From the IMG/VR virus record IMGVR_UViG_3300010334_000061, positions 1 through 64,000 of that record: DNA of 64,000 nucleotides. One strand, given 5' to 3'. Position numbers and translations under genes: made by a program. The notes beneath the pieces are model-generated. The model saw nothing but the letters and a program-made list of their open reading frames with translations. It did not search any database and was not told where the DNA came from. This DNA comes from a virus. Shown piece after piece: positions 38,359-46,491 of this stretch. Numbering within the stretch: position 1 is the first letter of the stretch; every line of letters starts with the position of its first letter.

Positions 38359-38596
38359 CTATCTGATAAAACCTTTTTTCTTGTATGGTTTTTTCACCAA
38401 GTGTTTTTCTTGGATTAGAACACATAAAACAATCTGGATTTCCACAATCCATAGCGTGATGTTTATTCAATCTATGTGGTTGTTGCAAATACTTGTTTAT
38501 ACCAGATACTGTTGCTATCTTTAACTGTTTTCGTATCTTAACTTCTTTTTGATGGATACGTTTAGAGTGTTGTTCTTTGTCGAGTTCATTTGACAT
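38351..38596 (-). CDS. Small Cys-containing conserved protein (81 aa)
   Basis: The C-terminal half reads RLNKHHAMDCGNPDCFMCSN, then PRKTLGEKTIQEKRFYQ. The Cys-x4-Cys-x2-Cys set together with the His pair looks like a metal site. This motif is widely conserved in bacterial and phage proteins of unknown function. The first 40 residues are basic and helical. It overlaps the hydroxylase-like gene downstream. Confidence 0.75.
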   Translation of the reverse strand: MSNELDKEQHSKRIHQKEVKIRKQLKIATVSGINKYLQQPHRLNKHHAMDCGNPDCFMCSNPRKTLGEKTIQEKRFYQIDE

Positions 38597-38624
38597 ATAT
38601 CCTCCATAGAGTTAAGTAGTAAAG

Positions 38625-38990
38625 TTATTTATCAGTGTCCTTTGAGTATTTTACATCATGTTCATATAAAAACATCAAACAACACATTGCATGTGCCAAA
38701 TGATTTTTATCAGTTTCGGGATCGTTTTGTTCACCATTTTTCCATGCCCATAGATGCCTTTGCATTGCGTCAAAGTATCTACGTTTAGAATCAGGAACAT
38801 GTTTCCAATTATCTGGTTCGTATTTCTCCGCACCAAATGTCAGAATATCCACAGTTGCTTCTAGAGCAAGTGGAGGCAACAAGCCATATTGAAGTTTACC
38901 ACCATCAAATTTACGACCACCAGTAGTGGCAGTTTGAGATGCTTTGATATTATCTTGAATCAAGTCTCTAGTTGTTTTACTTCTAGCCAT
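38625..38990 (-). CDS. dATP/dGTP diphosphohydrolase-like protein (MazG-like, DUF5664 type)
   Basis: A 121-residue all-alpha NTP pyrophosphohydrolase-like protein. The block GGRKFDGGKLQYGLLPPLAL (about residues 25-44), then TFGAEKYEPDNWK, YFDAMQRHLWAWKNGE and HLAHAMCCLMFLYE is the family signature, with Glu/Asp residues for Mg2+. The family was linked to dATP/dGTP hydrolysis in cyanophage S-2L, and in other phages the substrate is not known. It could clean or bias the nucleotide pool. GGAGAAAA precedes the ATG. Confidence 0.82.
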   Translation of the reverse strand: MARSKTTRDLIQDNIKASQTATTGGRKFDGGKLQYGLLPPLALEATVDILTFGAEKYEPDNWKHVPDSKRRYFDAMQRHLWAWKNGEQNDPETDKNHLAHAMCCLMFLYEHDVKYSKDTDK

Positions 38991-39010
38991 TTGTTTTCTC
39001 CATAAATGAT

Positions 39011-39041
39011 GGATCTGGACACTTTCCCAATGTCCAGATCC
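39011..39041. terminator. 11-bp inverted repeat between genes
   Basis: GGATCTGGACA (39011-39021) and TGTCCAGATCC (39031-39041) are perfectly complementary with a 9-base loop. It lies between the HTH-like gene and the diphosphohydrolase gene. Only a weak T-rich stretch follows on the minus strand, so attenuation or RNA processing is also possible. Confidence 0.65.
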
Positions 39042-39051
39042 AGTTACTCAA

Positions 39052-39309
39052 TTAACGTGAGAACATGCCTGTACCAGCAACACGATAAGCGAGAGCGAGC
39101 ATACGCTTGCTTGGCTTGCCGATGCGATACTTAACAGCAACTGCGCCATTGCTCAATTTTGCTGTGTTGCTATAAACACAATAACCTTGTTCACGCAAGT
39201 TACGAACAGCAGAAGCAGGGTGGGCGATACCGAAAGAAGCAGCGATTTGCTTTGCGGTAAATGCTTTACCAGCTTGTAGGTGTTTCAACAAAAGACTTTG
39301 CTTTGTCAT
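39052..39309 (-). CDS. Helix-turn-helix-type small protein (85 aa)
   Basis: From ATG 39309 the product is MTKQSLLLKHLQAGKAFTAK followed by QIAASFGIAHPASAVRNLRE, a winged-helix/HTH pattern, then a beta wing (AVKYRIGKPSKRM). It is a likely DNA-binding regulator; close relatives occur in T4-like phages of cyanobacteria and other aquatic hosts. The longer frame to 39372 would run through the hairpin at 39353-39378 and is rejected. Confidence 0.75.
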   Translation of the reverse strand: MTKQSLLLKHLQAGKAFTAKQIAASFGIAHPASAVRNLREQGYCVYSNTAKLSNGAVAVKYRIGKPSKRMLALAYRVAGTGMFSR

Positions 39310-39352
39310 AATTAATACTCCATAAAATAATGTCACCAAATAAATGGGAAAA

Positions 39353-39378
39353 GGATGCGCTGGTGACCACACGCATCC
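39353..39378 (-). terminator. Rho-independent-like terminator
   Basis: GGATGCG and CGCATCC (39353-39359, 39372-39378) form a 7-bp stem. On the minus strand the sequence after it is TTTTCCCATTTATTT. It separates the gene ending at 39398 from the HTH gene. Confidence 0.65.
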
Positions 39379-39397
39379 ATCCCACGAAACTATCTAA

Positions 39398-39784
39398 TTA
39401 AGAATTGATATCAGCAATGTCTTGCTTAATACTCTCAAGTTCTTCATCATACCCATCGTCAATCTCAGGAACATCTACGATACCATCGTTAACGATTTGT
39501 TCAAACTTTTGTTTTTCTGCATTAGCAGTTTTCTTTGCTTTCGCAGCAACTGCTTCTGGCATTGGCAAAGCAAACACACCACGACCAACCTTGTTAGGTC
39601 CAGTCAACCAGTTAGGGAAACCAACTTTCTCCCCACCTTTGGCACGCTTCTCATTCAAAGTCCAGTAGATTGACTCAAGTTCCTTACGGGAAACTGTGCC
39701 AGTCTTTTTAACTTCAGGAAATTCACGAACAACTGTATCAACGAAACGCTTTTGCGCTTTTGTTAGATCATTATACTTCAACAT
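39398..39784 (-). CDS. Protein sharing the N-terminal domain of the CobS-like ATPase (128 aa)
   Basis: Residues about 22-70 (FPEVKKTGTVSRKELESIYW ... FPNWLTGPNKVGRGVFAL) repeat the N-terminal domain of the neighbouring ATPase (FPDVVDTGTVSRAQIVDTMN ... YPNWLMTNKVGRGLYAI). The rest is a helical, acidic tail (VDVPEIDDGYDEELESIKQD). It is a stand-alone copy of this domain, possibly an adaptor or competitor of the ATPase complex. It starts under a consensus promoter with AGGAG before the ATG. Confidence 0.75.
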   Translation of the reverse strand: MLKYNDLTKAQKRFVDTVVREFPEVKKTGTVSRKELESIYWTLNEKRAKGGEKVGFPNWLTGPNKVGRGVFALPMPEAVAAKAKKTANAEKQKFEQIVNDGIVDVPEIDDGYDEELESIKQDIADINS

Positions 39785-39815
39785 AATAATACTCCTTTAT
39801 CAATTTACAAAAATA

Positions 39816-39844
39816 ATTATACCTGATTTACTATTAAATGTCAA
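39816..39844 (-). promoter_or_regulatory. Sigma70-type promoter
   Basis: TTGACA (39844-39839), 17-base spacer, TATAAT (39821-39816); start near 39809, AGGAG, ATG at 39784. The -35 box overlaps the end of the CobS-like gene. Confidence 0.88.
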
Positions 39845-40973
39845 GCACTTTTTCTGTTTCTTCGGAAACAGGTACTTGCTCTGTTACAACAGCAGTTGGT
39901 TCCGAAGAAACTTTATCGAACAAGTCCATAAAAGCATCTTTGGTGTGACTGTCAAATCGATTGATAGCCAACTGTACTGCCTTACGCTTGTCCTTATAGA
40001 TCGCAAAGTTTTTCACAATGTGAACCAAACGACGAGTCGTAATTGTTTCGTCAACACCACCATCCTCGAAGGTGCGACGAATTGCATCAGCCCATTTAAT
40101 TAGAACCGAAGTAAAATCACCATCTAAACAGTCAAGAGACTTCATCAGATTGGTAACGATTTTCGCTTCAACCTTTTGACCAGGATATTCCTGCTCGAAG
40201 ACAATAGCGAACCGCTCGAGGAATGCTTCATTCAAGACGTTGGTGCCGATATAGCGACCATCGTCACTGCCTTTACCTTTGGTGTTAGCAGTTGCGATTA
40301 CATTAAAACCCTTCTGTGGGTATACGATTTCGTTCTTGGCTTTGATGTAAAGTGGCTTACCTTCAAGAACACCCTGCAAACACATAAGCAAGTTTGCGCC
40401 ACCAGCGTCAATCTCATCAATCAAGATTGGGATACCCTTACGCATCGCAATCACAACTGGACCATCTTCAATAACCACGTTACCTTCAACCAAAGTCTTA
40501 GATGCGATCAACTTATCTTCGTCATCAGTTGCGTTCAAGTTAACACGGATAAGAGGTGTCTTTTGTTTTGCACAAATCTGTTCAACCATAGTTGACTTAC
40601 CATTCCCAGTCGGACCTGTGATATAGATCGGGTGAAACAATTTAGATTTTACAATCGCTTCAACATCAGTGTGGTTACCCCAAGCAACATAATTGCTATC
40701 AACGATTGGAGCAGCAACTGTGGCTTCAGTAATATATGTAGGTTTGTTCACAGCATTCTCACCGATTTCTTGTTCAACAACTTTACGGACTGTGTTACCA
40801 CCAGCAATTGCGTAAAGACCACGACCAACTTTATTGGTCATCAGCCAGTTAGGATACTTAGTAGTACCCAAGGCATTCATCGTGTCAACAATTTGAGCAC
40901 GACTAACAGTCCCAGTGTCAACAACATCGGGAAACATTTCAAACAATTTAGACTCAAAAACATTTTGTTCCAT
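39834..40973 (-). CDS. cobS: CobS/MoxR-like AAA+ ATPase
   Basis: An AAA+ ATPase of the CobS/MoxR type, 379 residues from ATG 40973 (GGAG six bases upstream; five codons further upstream is less likely). The N-terminal domain (residues 14-57) is shared with the neighbour at 39398. Walker A is GPTGNGKS (residues 120-127), Walker B is GIPILIDEIDA, and sensor 1 lies in FNVIATANTKGKG. In CobNST this ATPase pairs with a VWA protein to insert cobalt. Phage homologues are common in cyanophages, but cobalt chelation is unproven. A VWA partner is encoded at 41641. Confidence 0.85.
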   Translation of the reverse strand: MEQNVFESKLFEMFPDVVDTGTVSRAQIVDTMNALGTTKYPNWLMTNKVGRGLYAIAGGNTVRKVVEQEIGENAVNKPTYITEATVAAPIVDSNYVAWGNHTDVEAIVKSKLFHPIYITGPTGNGKSTMVEQICAKQKTPLIRVNLNATDDEDKLIASKTLVEGNVVIEDGPVVIAMRKGIPILIDEIDAGGANLLMCLQGVLEGKPLYIKAKNEIVYPQKGFNVIATANTKGKGSDDGRYIGTNVLNEAFLERFAIVFEQEYPGQKVEAKIVTNLMKSLDCLDGDFTSVLIKWADAIRRTFEDGGVDETITTRRLVHIVKNFAIYKDKRKAVQLAINRFDSHTKDAFMDLFDKVSSEPTAVVTEQVPVSEETEKVLDI

Positions 40974-40998
40974 CACAAACTCCATCATGTAAAATTAT

Positions 40999-41027
40999 AT
41001 TATACCGCATTTACGAATTAATGTCAA
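40999..41027 (-). promoter_or_regulatory. Sigma70-type promoter
   Basis: TTGACA (41027-41022), 17-base spacer, TATAAT (41004-40999). Start near 40992; leader of about 19 bases to ATG 40973. Confidence 0.88.
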
Positions 41028-41032
41028 GCATT

Positions 41033-41054
41033 AACCCTACAACCTGTAGGGGTT
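41033..41054 (-). repeat. AACCCTAC/GTAGG hairpin at stop codon
   Basis: AACCCTAC (41033-41040) pairs with GTAGGGGTT (41046-41054, one bulge). It touches the stop codon of the gene at 41054 and precedes the promoter for the CobS-like gene. Confidence 0.75.
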
Positions 41055-41518
41055 TACCAAGACGACTGGTAGTAAAAATCTGCTTTCTCAAAGGCAGGAT
41101 CAGCAAGGATTTTTCCAATACGTTGAGCAGTATGATCAACATCGCCCATATACCAGTCATCGTATTCAGTTGAGCCAAAGAAGAAACCACTCTTGGTTGG
41201 CAACAATTCACGAGCAAGTTTCTTATCTTTAAGAATATCTTGACACAGTTTCATCAAGCTGTCCAACTGTTCACGACTAACACGGTATTCGCCACAATCA
41301 TCTTCACCATCCTGAACATTGTCAACGAACCACTGATGGATTGCGTTGGCTTTACGCCAGTAGGCTACTTTGAAGATAACTTCTTGCGCACCATAATCAT
41401 TTTCTTCATCGCCATCGACTCCGAACAAATCATTAATGGAAGCAATCTTATCAGAATCAGCTGGATCGAAATACTTACTCATATATTTCCTTGCTGACAA
41501 ATACATATCCAAACCCAT
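41054..41518 (-). CDS. Conserved protein of unknown function (154 aa)
   Basis: Begins MGLDMYLSARKYMSKYF and contains VAYWRKANAIHQWFVDNVQD, DDCGEYRVSREQLDSL and KSGFFFGSTEYDDWY, blocks conserved in a family found in many bacteria and phages without known role. It is soluble and mixed alpha/beta. It stands alone between its own promoter (41551-41579) and a hairpin. AGGAG precedes the ATG. Confidence 0.75.
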   Translation of the reverse strand: MGLDMYLSARKYMSKYFDPADSDKIASINDLFGVDGDEENDYGAQEVIFKVAYWRKANAIHQWFVDNVQDGEDDCGEYRVSREQLDSLMKLCQDILKDKKLARELLPTKSGFFFGSTEYDDWYMGDVDHTAQRIGKILADPAFEKADFYYQSSW

Positions 41519-41550
41519 AATCTAACTCCTTTTATCAATTCAATAGAGTA

Positions 41551-41579
41551 ATTATACTCTAAACCCGAATAAATGTCAA
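41551..41579 (-). promoter_or_regulatory. Sigma70-type promoter
   Basis: TTGACA (41579-41574), 17-base spacer, TATAAT (41556-41551). Start near 41544, AGGAG leader, ATG 41518. Confidence 0.88.
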
Positions 41580-41594
41580 GCACTTTATTGGGAT

Positions 41595-41615
41595 AACCCT
41601 ACGTCTTGTAGGGTT
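41595..41615 (-). repeat. AACCCTAC/GTAGGGTT hairpin
   Basis: A perfect 8-bp stem (41595-41602, 41608-41615) with a 5-base loop, between the VWA gene stop at 41641 and the next promoter. A T-rich stretch follows only on the plus strand. Confidence 0.8.
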
Positions 41616-41640
41616 ATTTTTCCCATTTAAAATCAATGAC

Positions 41641-43914
41641 TTACGCAACCGCAGCCACAAACCGATTCAGAAGGATTCGGCTGGTCTTCTTTGCCCCCAA
41701 ATATTTGCCGAATTTCTTAGCAATTTGGTTCGAAGTCAGATTAGCCATACCCTCATCGAGTTCGGTTTCATCAACTTTGATTGAGTTCGGCAACAAGAAC
41801 ATTTCTGTATGACCAGTCATGGTGATTGGGAAGAACATCTCATCGTTGAAACCCTTACGGATTTTGATAGCCAAGTCATTTTCTTGGTAGCTGTTGGTAG
41901 CAATACCATAGCGACCAATTGTGTACATAAGTTCACGACGACCTTTACCAACAACATGATAACCAACAACGCTGGCATCATAACGATCTTGAATCATTTT
42001 ACAGATAATGTTGGTACAACTATGAGCAGCGTAGGTATACGTTTTCTTTGAAACTTTGTCAGTCAACAGAGTAACAATCTTTGTACGTTTACGTTCACCA
42101 TCTTCATAAGAATAGTCCATTGTGTTGATCCACTCTGAACCTTTGGATACATCATCAGTAAAGTAAGAAGTAGCACCAGTGGCATCACCATCGGTCAACT
42201 TGATGACAGTCAATTTCTCAACTTGGTTAACAGTTTTGAATTCACCGACATAGTTATACAACCACATCATACCTTCGTTGAGCGGAGTGCCATTGAGTTC
42301 GTACTTACCACTGAATTTTACATTCTGGTCAATATACTCAGACTCATGACAATAAGGTGAGCGGAAACGACCAGTCGTACTCATTATGTATAGATTTTTA
42401 CAAGCAGTATTGAATTCACTGTTTGTCATCTTATGGCTGAAGAATTCAATCATCTGAAAATCATGAGTGAAAGTCAGAGTATTTGGCTGAGACATCACTG
42501 TATGATCATGCGCACGTTCTTCAGCAGTTTTCTCACAGTTATCGCTGAAGGCAAATACTTCAAATGGAATCTTTAGACGATAGCAGAATGTAACCAAAGA
42601 GATCAACTGTTTTACAGTTTCCTCAAGGTAATCTCCCATCGAACCAGACCAGTCGATAGTAAACACCATACCATGTTTCTTACCATCCTTAGTGATTTGA
42701 ATTTGTTTGAACAAGTCCTCACGGATTTTGTAAGAAGCAAGTTTACGAACATCAAGAACACCAGTCTTAGCAACGCTGGTACGTTTGTAGTCAGACGCAG
42801 CTTTCTTCATCTCAAATTCTTTGATGAGATAGTTTACGATACGACTAGTATCAACACGGAATTGATCATAGTTCTTTTCTGAAGTTGTAAACATCTCATA
42901 GAATCGTGCCTGTGGATTCTTAAACTGTTTCAACATCATAGTTGTCTCAGCAAGATAAGTTTTGTAAGGAATACGGATGTGTTTCGTTTTGCTTGTATCA
43001 GGCAACGACACTTGAATGTACTTGGTTGAAGTATCGGCAGACTCAGCCAGTTTCTCAGCGAATGCGTTTTGAGTAATACTCTCAGTAGCATCATCAGGCA
43101 ACGATGGCTCGTCGGATTGTTTCACCTCATCAGGTGCTTGGTTACCCTTTACCTTAACTTCTTCCTGTTCTTCATCAGGTGTTTCGTCAGTTTCCTCAGG
43201 ATCACTGTAGTCAACATCGGATGCCCAGTCGTCATCGTCAAAAGATTCATCTTGCTGTAGTTCAAGTTGTTCTTCCAACAAATCTTTAGCAGCATCTTCT
43301 GCTTCCTCTTGTTTCATTTTCTTGTACTCAGAATCATTTTCACGTTCTTTGTGCTTACGCTCATTTTCACGTTTGATGAATTCATAGATTGCGTTACCAA
43401 GAGAAACCACATTGTCGATGGACTCAAGTTTCTCAGCACGTTCGACAAGATATTTCTCAGCGACAGAGAATCGCACACCAGATTTGAAACCAACTTTGAA
43501 CCAAAGATTGATACGATCAATCAAACTCAATTGAGTTACATCGCGACGACTCACATTAAAGAAATCCAATTCATTCAACTCAGCGTAACCCAAGTTGAAA
43601 GTTTTACGCAGTCCTGGATACTTACGCTTCATCAATTTCTCGATGCGAGCATCTTCTAAAATGTTAAGAATAGCAAAGGGAACAGAGGATTTTTGTGCTT
43701 TCTCAGCAAACAGTTTTTCATCGGTATAGATAGCATGACCAACTTCGTGGGCTTTCAGCATTTCCTCAATTTGAGGTGTCATGTTTTGCCACATTGGCAA
43801 TGTTAAAATTCGATTCCTAACATCAAACGAAGCAGTCTTAACAGGTGCTCGGTTGATGAGTAAGTTTTCCTGAGCCAACAGGCGAGTGGATAAGTCGTTC
43901 GTAATTTCAGTCAT
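41641..43914 (-). CDS. CobT-like protein with HEVGH and VWA motifs (757 aa)
   Basis: From ATG 43914 (GGAG upstream). Residues about 56-60 are HEVGH in MLKAHEVGHAIYTDEKLF, a zinc-peptidase motif. A long acidic/helical linker follows (about residues 195-290). A von Willebrand factor A domain begins with a MIDAS DWSGSMGDYLEETVKQL at about residue 420 and extends to near the C-terminus, with VIKLTDGDATG later. The VWA end and acidic middle match the CobT type of chelatase partner; the CobS-like ATPase is two genes downstream. The HEVGH end is not typical of CobT proper. An assembly or remodelling machine is the favoured inference. Confidence 0.78.
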   Translation of the reverse strand: MTEITNDLSTRLLAQENLLINRAPVKTASFDVRNRILTLPMWQNMTPQIEEMLKAHEVGHAIYTDEKLFAEKAQKSSVPFAILNILEDARIEKLMKRKYPGLRKTFNLGYAELNELDFFNVSRRDVTQLSLIDRINLWFKVGFKSGVRFSVAEKYLVERAEKLESIDNVVSLGNAIYEFIKRENERKHKERENDSEYKKMKQEEAEDAAKDLLEEQLELQQDESFDDDDWASDVDYSDPEETDETPDEEQEEVKVKGNQAPDEVKQSDEPSLPDDATESITQNAFAEKLAESADTSTKYIQVSLPDTSKTKHIRIPYKTYLAETTMMLKQFKNPQARFYEMFTTSEKNYDQFRVDTSRIVNYLIKEFEMKKAASDYKRTSVAKTGVLDVRKLASYKIREDLFKQIQITKDGKKHGMVFTIDWSGSMGDYLEETVKQLISLVTFCYRLKIPFEVFAFSDNCEKTAEERAHDHTVMSQPNTLTFTHDFQMIEFFSHKMTNSEFNTACKNLYIMSTTGRFRSPYCHESEYIDQNVKFSGKYELNGTPLNEGMMWLYNYVGEFKTVNQVEKLTVIKLTDGDATGATSYFTDDVSKGSEWINTMDYSYEDGERKRTKIVTLLTDKVSKKTYTYAAHSCTNIICKMIQDRYDASVVGYHVVGKGRRELMYTIGRYGIATNSYQENDLAIKIRKGFNDEMFFPITMTGHTEMFLLPNSIKVDETELDEGMANLTSNQIAKKFGKYLGAKKTSRILLNRFVAAVA

Positions 43915-43937
43915 CGTTTTCTCCAATTTATAGAGTA

Positions 43938-43966
43938 ATTATACACTATTTCGGAATAAATGTCAA
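43938..43966 (-). promoter_or_regulatory. Sigma70-type promoter
   Basis: TTGACA (43966-43961), 17-base spacer, TATAAT (43943-43938). Start near 43931, GGAG, ATG 43914, a leader of only about 17 bases. Confidence 0.88.
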
Positions 43967-43968
43967 TA

Positions 43969-44022
43969 CCCCTGCAAAGTCTTATCTGCAGGGGTTTGAA
44001 TAACCCTACTGTTCGGAGGGTT
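43969..44022 (-). repeat. Double hairpin upstream of promoter
   Basis: Two stems in tandem: CCCCTGCA/TGCAGGGG (43969-43976 with 43987-43994) and AACCCT/AGGGTT (44002-44007 with 44017-44022). The second reaches into the stop codon of the ATPase gene at 44021. Confidence 0.7.
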
Positions 44023-45154
44023 ATAGTGCACGCCAGTCGTAGAAGGTTTCGACTTTCTTGGTCAGCACAGCCTCAGCCTGTGAGTTGCGGAAGATGTAGC
44101 GACCTTCCTGTGGGAATACTTGATATAAGTCATTTGGTTTAAATGTCAAGTCAATCCAGCGATCTCCATCCTCATCGTCATCAATAGCAGCAGTAAGAGC
44201 AGGAGCCAGAGTAGATTTGATTTTACCTTTGGTTCCCTTTACTACAGGTTTTGTTTTCTTAGACTTGAAGAAGAAAGAGAAACACACATCATCATTGAGA
44301 GGATTACCTTTCCACTCATCGCGACGTAGTTCAGTAATTTTCTCACCCTCAAATGTAACTTCAACAGAATACTTTGAACCTGAGTCAAACTCTGGCTTGG
44401 CATTCAGAATACGCAGGGCATCGGCTGGTGATTCATCATAGCGATTCATCTCCTCAACCAGTGCCTTCAACATGTCAAAATTAAACTGATCGAACATAGA
44501 TGCGATCGTGCAGATTTTCTCAATGTATTGTTTAGCATTAAGATTATCTTGGCAGTACTCAATGATGAAGGCATGGTCTAAACCTTTGTAGTCGATCATG
44601 TAGTACAGGCGACCAGGACGATTGCGCATATGAGAGTTGATGCGCCACTTGTCATTACAAGTTAGAACAAACAGTTTCTTGGTAGGAAACACACCATCCA
44701 TCAAAGTCAGAACAGCTTCCTGAGTTTCTTCACCATAAACTTTCTCAAACTCATCAAACATAATGATGGCTGGCTGGTTGATGTCTTGAATCAACTTGTT
44801 AAATTTATCACCATGCCAATCGGTGTTGATGATAATAGTAGGAATACCTTTGTTACCAGCTTCGATAGACAGAGTCTTAGCAAGCAAAGTTTTACCTGAA
44901 CCTTTCTCACCATTCAGAAGCACACCTGTTGACATCTCACGTGAGTCAAATGTGTTGAGAATGCGATCTGCGTTCTTCAGCGCATCACCATAAACTTTCT
45001 TGATTGGTTTAAATTGTTCGACTTCCTCAAGGAAGAAGTTCTCGAACGGATCGATCTTTACGATGTAGTTTCCAGCAGGAAGAAACTCATGGACTTCGAT
45101 GGCTTTGTCATCGGCAACACGGAACGTATTACCATTACGAAAAAAATGTGACAT
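44021..45154 (-). CDS. AAA+ ATPase, unknown role (377 aa)
   Basis: Walker A GEKGSGKT lies in GVLLNGEKGSGKTLLAKTLS (about residues 77-96), Walker B is AIIMFDEFEKVYG, sensor 1 is FVLTCNDKWRIN and an Arg-finger-like HMRNRPGRLYY follows. After about residue 260 a separate C-terminal domain with Lys-rich and acidic stretches begins (KTKPVVKGTKGKIKS; IDDDEDGDRW). It belongs with MoxR/BCS1-like ATPases by appearance. Third of four AAA+ genes of the early region; target unknown. Confidence 0.8.
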   Translation of the reverse strand: MSHFFRNGNTFRVADDKAIEVHEFLPAGNYIVKIDPFENFFLEEVEQFKPIKKVYGDALKNADRILNTFDSREMSTGVLLNGEKGSGKTLLAKTLSIEAGNKGIPTIIINTDWHGDKFNKLIQDINQPAIIMFDEFEKVYGEETQEAVLTLMDGVFPTKKLFVLTCNDKWRINSHMRNRPGRLYYMIDYKGLDHAFIIEYCQDNLNAKQYIEKICTIASMFDQFNFDMLKALVEEMNRYDESPADALRILNAKPEFDSGSKYSVEVTFEGEKITELRRDEWKGNPLNDDVCFSFFFKSKKTKPVVKGTKGKIKSTLAPALTAAIDDDEDGDRWIDLTFKPNDLYQVFPQEGRYIFRNSQAEAVLTKKVETFYDWRAL

Positions 45155-45189
45155 TGTAACTCCTTGATGAATGTCAGCTTCAAAATTAT

Positions 45190-45218
45190 ATTATACCTGC
45201 TAAGTCCTTATTTGTCAA
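45190..45218 (-). promoter_or_regulatory. Sigma70-type promoter
   Basis: TTGACA (45218-45213), 17-base spacer, TATAAT (45195-45190). Start near 45183, AAGGAG, ATG 45154. The following 100 bases upstream to 45324 hold a CCGAAT/ATTCGG hairpin (45228-45243) and no gene. Confidence 0.88.
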
Positions 45219-45324
45219 GGACTATTTCCGAATAAATATTCGGACAGTGGGTCAATAACGCATAGCAGGATGCCGTGGGTAAGGTTTTCGTTATTTCCCC
45301 CACAACTGGCCAAATGCTACACTG

Positions 45325-45546
45325 TCACTCTCCACCAAAGTATTCGATGAGTTTGTTCATAGAACGGATCAGGACAAAGTTGTTCGCTAGATCGTCAGGA
45401 TGTAGCCAGTAGCCATCAGGATTGTCCTCGCTCTTAGGATTAGCCAACCACTGGTCGTTCTCCGACTTAAGATAGTTGCGATAATCAATCAGAGTTGCCT
45501 TAGTAATACCATCAGCAACTTCACTTGGGATTTTAATTTCTCTCAT
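45325..45546 (-). CDS. Small protein, unknown function (73 aa)
   Basis: MREIKIPSEVADGITKATLI starts a helical 73-residue protein with YRNYLKSENDQWLANPKSED and GYWLHPDDLANNFVLIRSMN. It resembles hypothetical proteins of other T4-like phages and has no recognised fold. ATGA-coupled to the gene upstream and last in the operon beginning at 47521. Confidence 0.7.
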   Translation of the reverse strand: MREIKIPSEVADGITKATLIDYRNYLKSENDQWLANPKSEDNPDGYWLHPDDLANNFVLIRSMNKLIEYFGGE

Positions 45547-45884
45547 CGACTCACTCTCAATTCTGCATCTGGATTATCCCAGCATGCGTTACGATACTTA
45601 TACACAAAGTCACAGAGTCCTTCATATGAACCCCATCCATTCTCTGGATTGAATTTCTTATACTTTTCTGGATCTGATAGTAGATCATTCCAACCTTCAT
45701 CAAGAAATTCTGAGATATCTTTAGCGTATTTCCAACCACACTCATCTGGACGCCATAGTACATGATACAAAGTTGCTCCATTTGATAATTCTACTTTAGC
45801 AGCCATTATATTCAGATTGTGCGTGATATTACCTTCATACACAGAGACTGGTTGCGTCACCATTAAATCAACATCTAAACTCAT
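45543..45884 (-). CDS. Small protein, unknown function (113 aa)
   Basis: From ATG 45884: MSLDVDLMVTQPVSVYEGNI, a Trp/Tyr-rich soluble protein with ATLYHVLWRPDECGWKYAKD and NGWGSYEGLCDFVYKYRNAC. The upstream TTG in the same frame is not used because the ATG overlaps the preceding stop (TGATG). Function not recognised; similar proteins are found in phages and some bacteria. Confidence 0.7.
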   Translation of the reverse strand: MSLDVDLMVTQPVSVYEGNITHNLNIMAAKVELSNGATLYHVLWRPDECGWKYAKDISEFLDEGWNDLLSDPEKYKKFNPENGWGSYEGLCDFVYKYRNACWDNPDAELRVSR

Positions 45885-46018
45885 CAAGTCACTCCATTTA
45901 TAAAATCAACAACAGCTTGAATCAAGTAAGGATCCAAGTGTAACTTATGGGCAATATCATTTACCCCAAAACGCTCCATCATTTCTCTAACTTCTAAGAC
46001 CAAACTTCTGTTGAACAT
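45884..46018 (-). CDS. Small protein, HTH-like (44 aa)
   Basis: A 44-residue peptide, MFNRSLVLEVREMMERFGVN, then DIAHKLHLDPYLIQAVVDFI. The pattern of a short helix pair around DIAHKLHL suggests a minimal helix-turn-helix. AAGGAG lies upstream of the ATG and its stop overlaps the next start. Function unknown. Confidence 0.65.
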   Translation of the reverse strand: MFNRSLVLEVREMMERFGVNDIAHKLHLDPYLIQAVVDFINGVT

Positions 46019-46079
46019 ACGATTCTCCTTTTAGTGGCTCGTATATATACAACGCTCGAACAGAGAGTTTGGTTGACGA

Positions 46080-46490
46080 TTAGTTAATCCAACCTGCAAT
46101 AGTAACATGAGATTTTTTTATATTGTGTGCTGTCAACAGCCATTCCGACAGTCTCCTAAGAGATAATCCTTGTTTACGCATACTTCTCACATCCTCTATA
46201 ATTTCCAATTCTTTTGTATTCTTTATCAGTTTATTATTCTTAAGTCTATAACCAAAGGGAACATGTCCTCCTAGGAATATTCCGTTTTCTTTTTGTTTCG
46301 TTTTGGCTGCTCGGATTAGTTCAGCTGAATGAACACGATTGCTAGAAAGGTTGTGTATCTTTACATGATGTTTTGAACATAAAGTCAATATATTTTCTTC
46401 TTCATCAGAACCACCAAGGGATTTTGGCACTACATGATGATGCTCCAATTTATCAGTTACCCCACACAGAACACAGAAATTAAGTTTCAT
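46080..46490 (-). CDS. HNH endonuclease with resolvase-like C-terminal segment (136 aa)
   Basis: Residues 1-50 form an HNH nuclease: CVLCGVTDKLEHHHVVPKSL, DEEENILTLCSKHHVKIH, with paired Cys and His residues. The rest, GIFLGGHVPFGYRLKNNKL and VRSMRKQGLSLRRLSEWLL, resembles the region after the catalytic domain of large serine recombinases (GGxxPFGY...). This combination suggests a homing-type nuclease with a borrowed DNA-binding tail. The true start is 46490; the longer frame is a run of hydrophobic shadow codons inside the neighbour. Confidence 0.8.
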   Translation of the reverse strand: MKLNFCVLCGVTDKLEHHHVVPKSLGGSDEEENILTLCSKHHVKIHNLSSNRVHSAELIRAAKTKQKENGIFLGGHVPFGYRLKNNKLIKNTKELEIIEDVRSMRKQGLSLRRLSEWLLTAHNIKKSHVTIAGWIN

Positions 46491-46491
46491 T

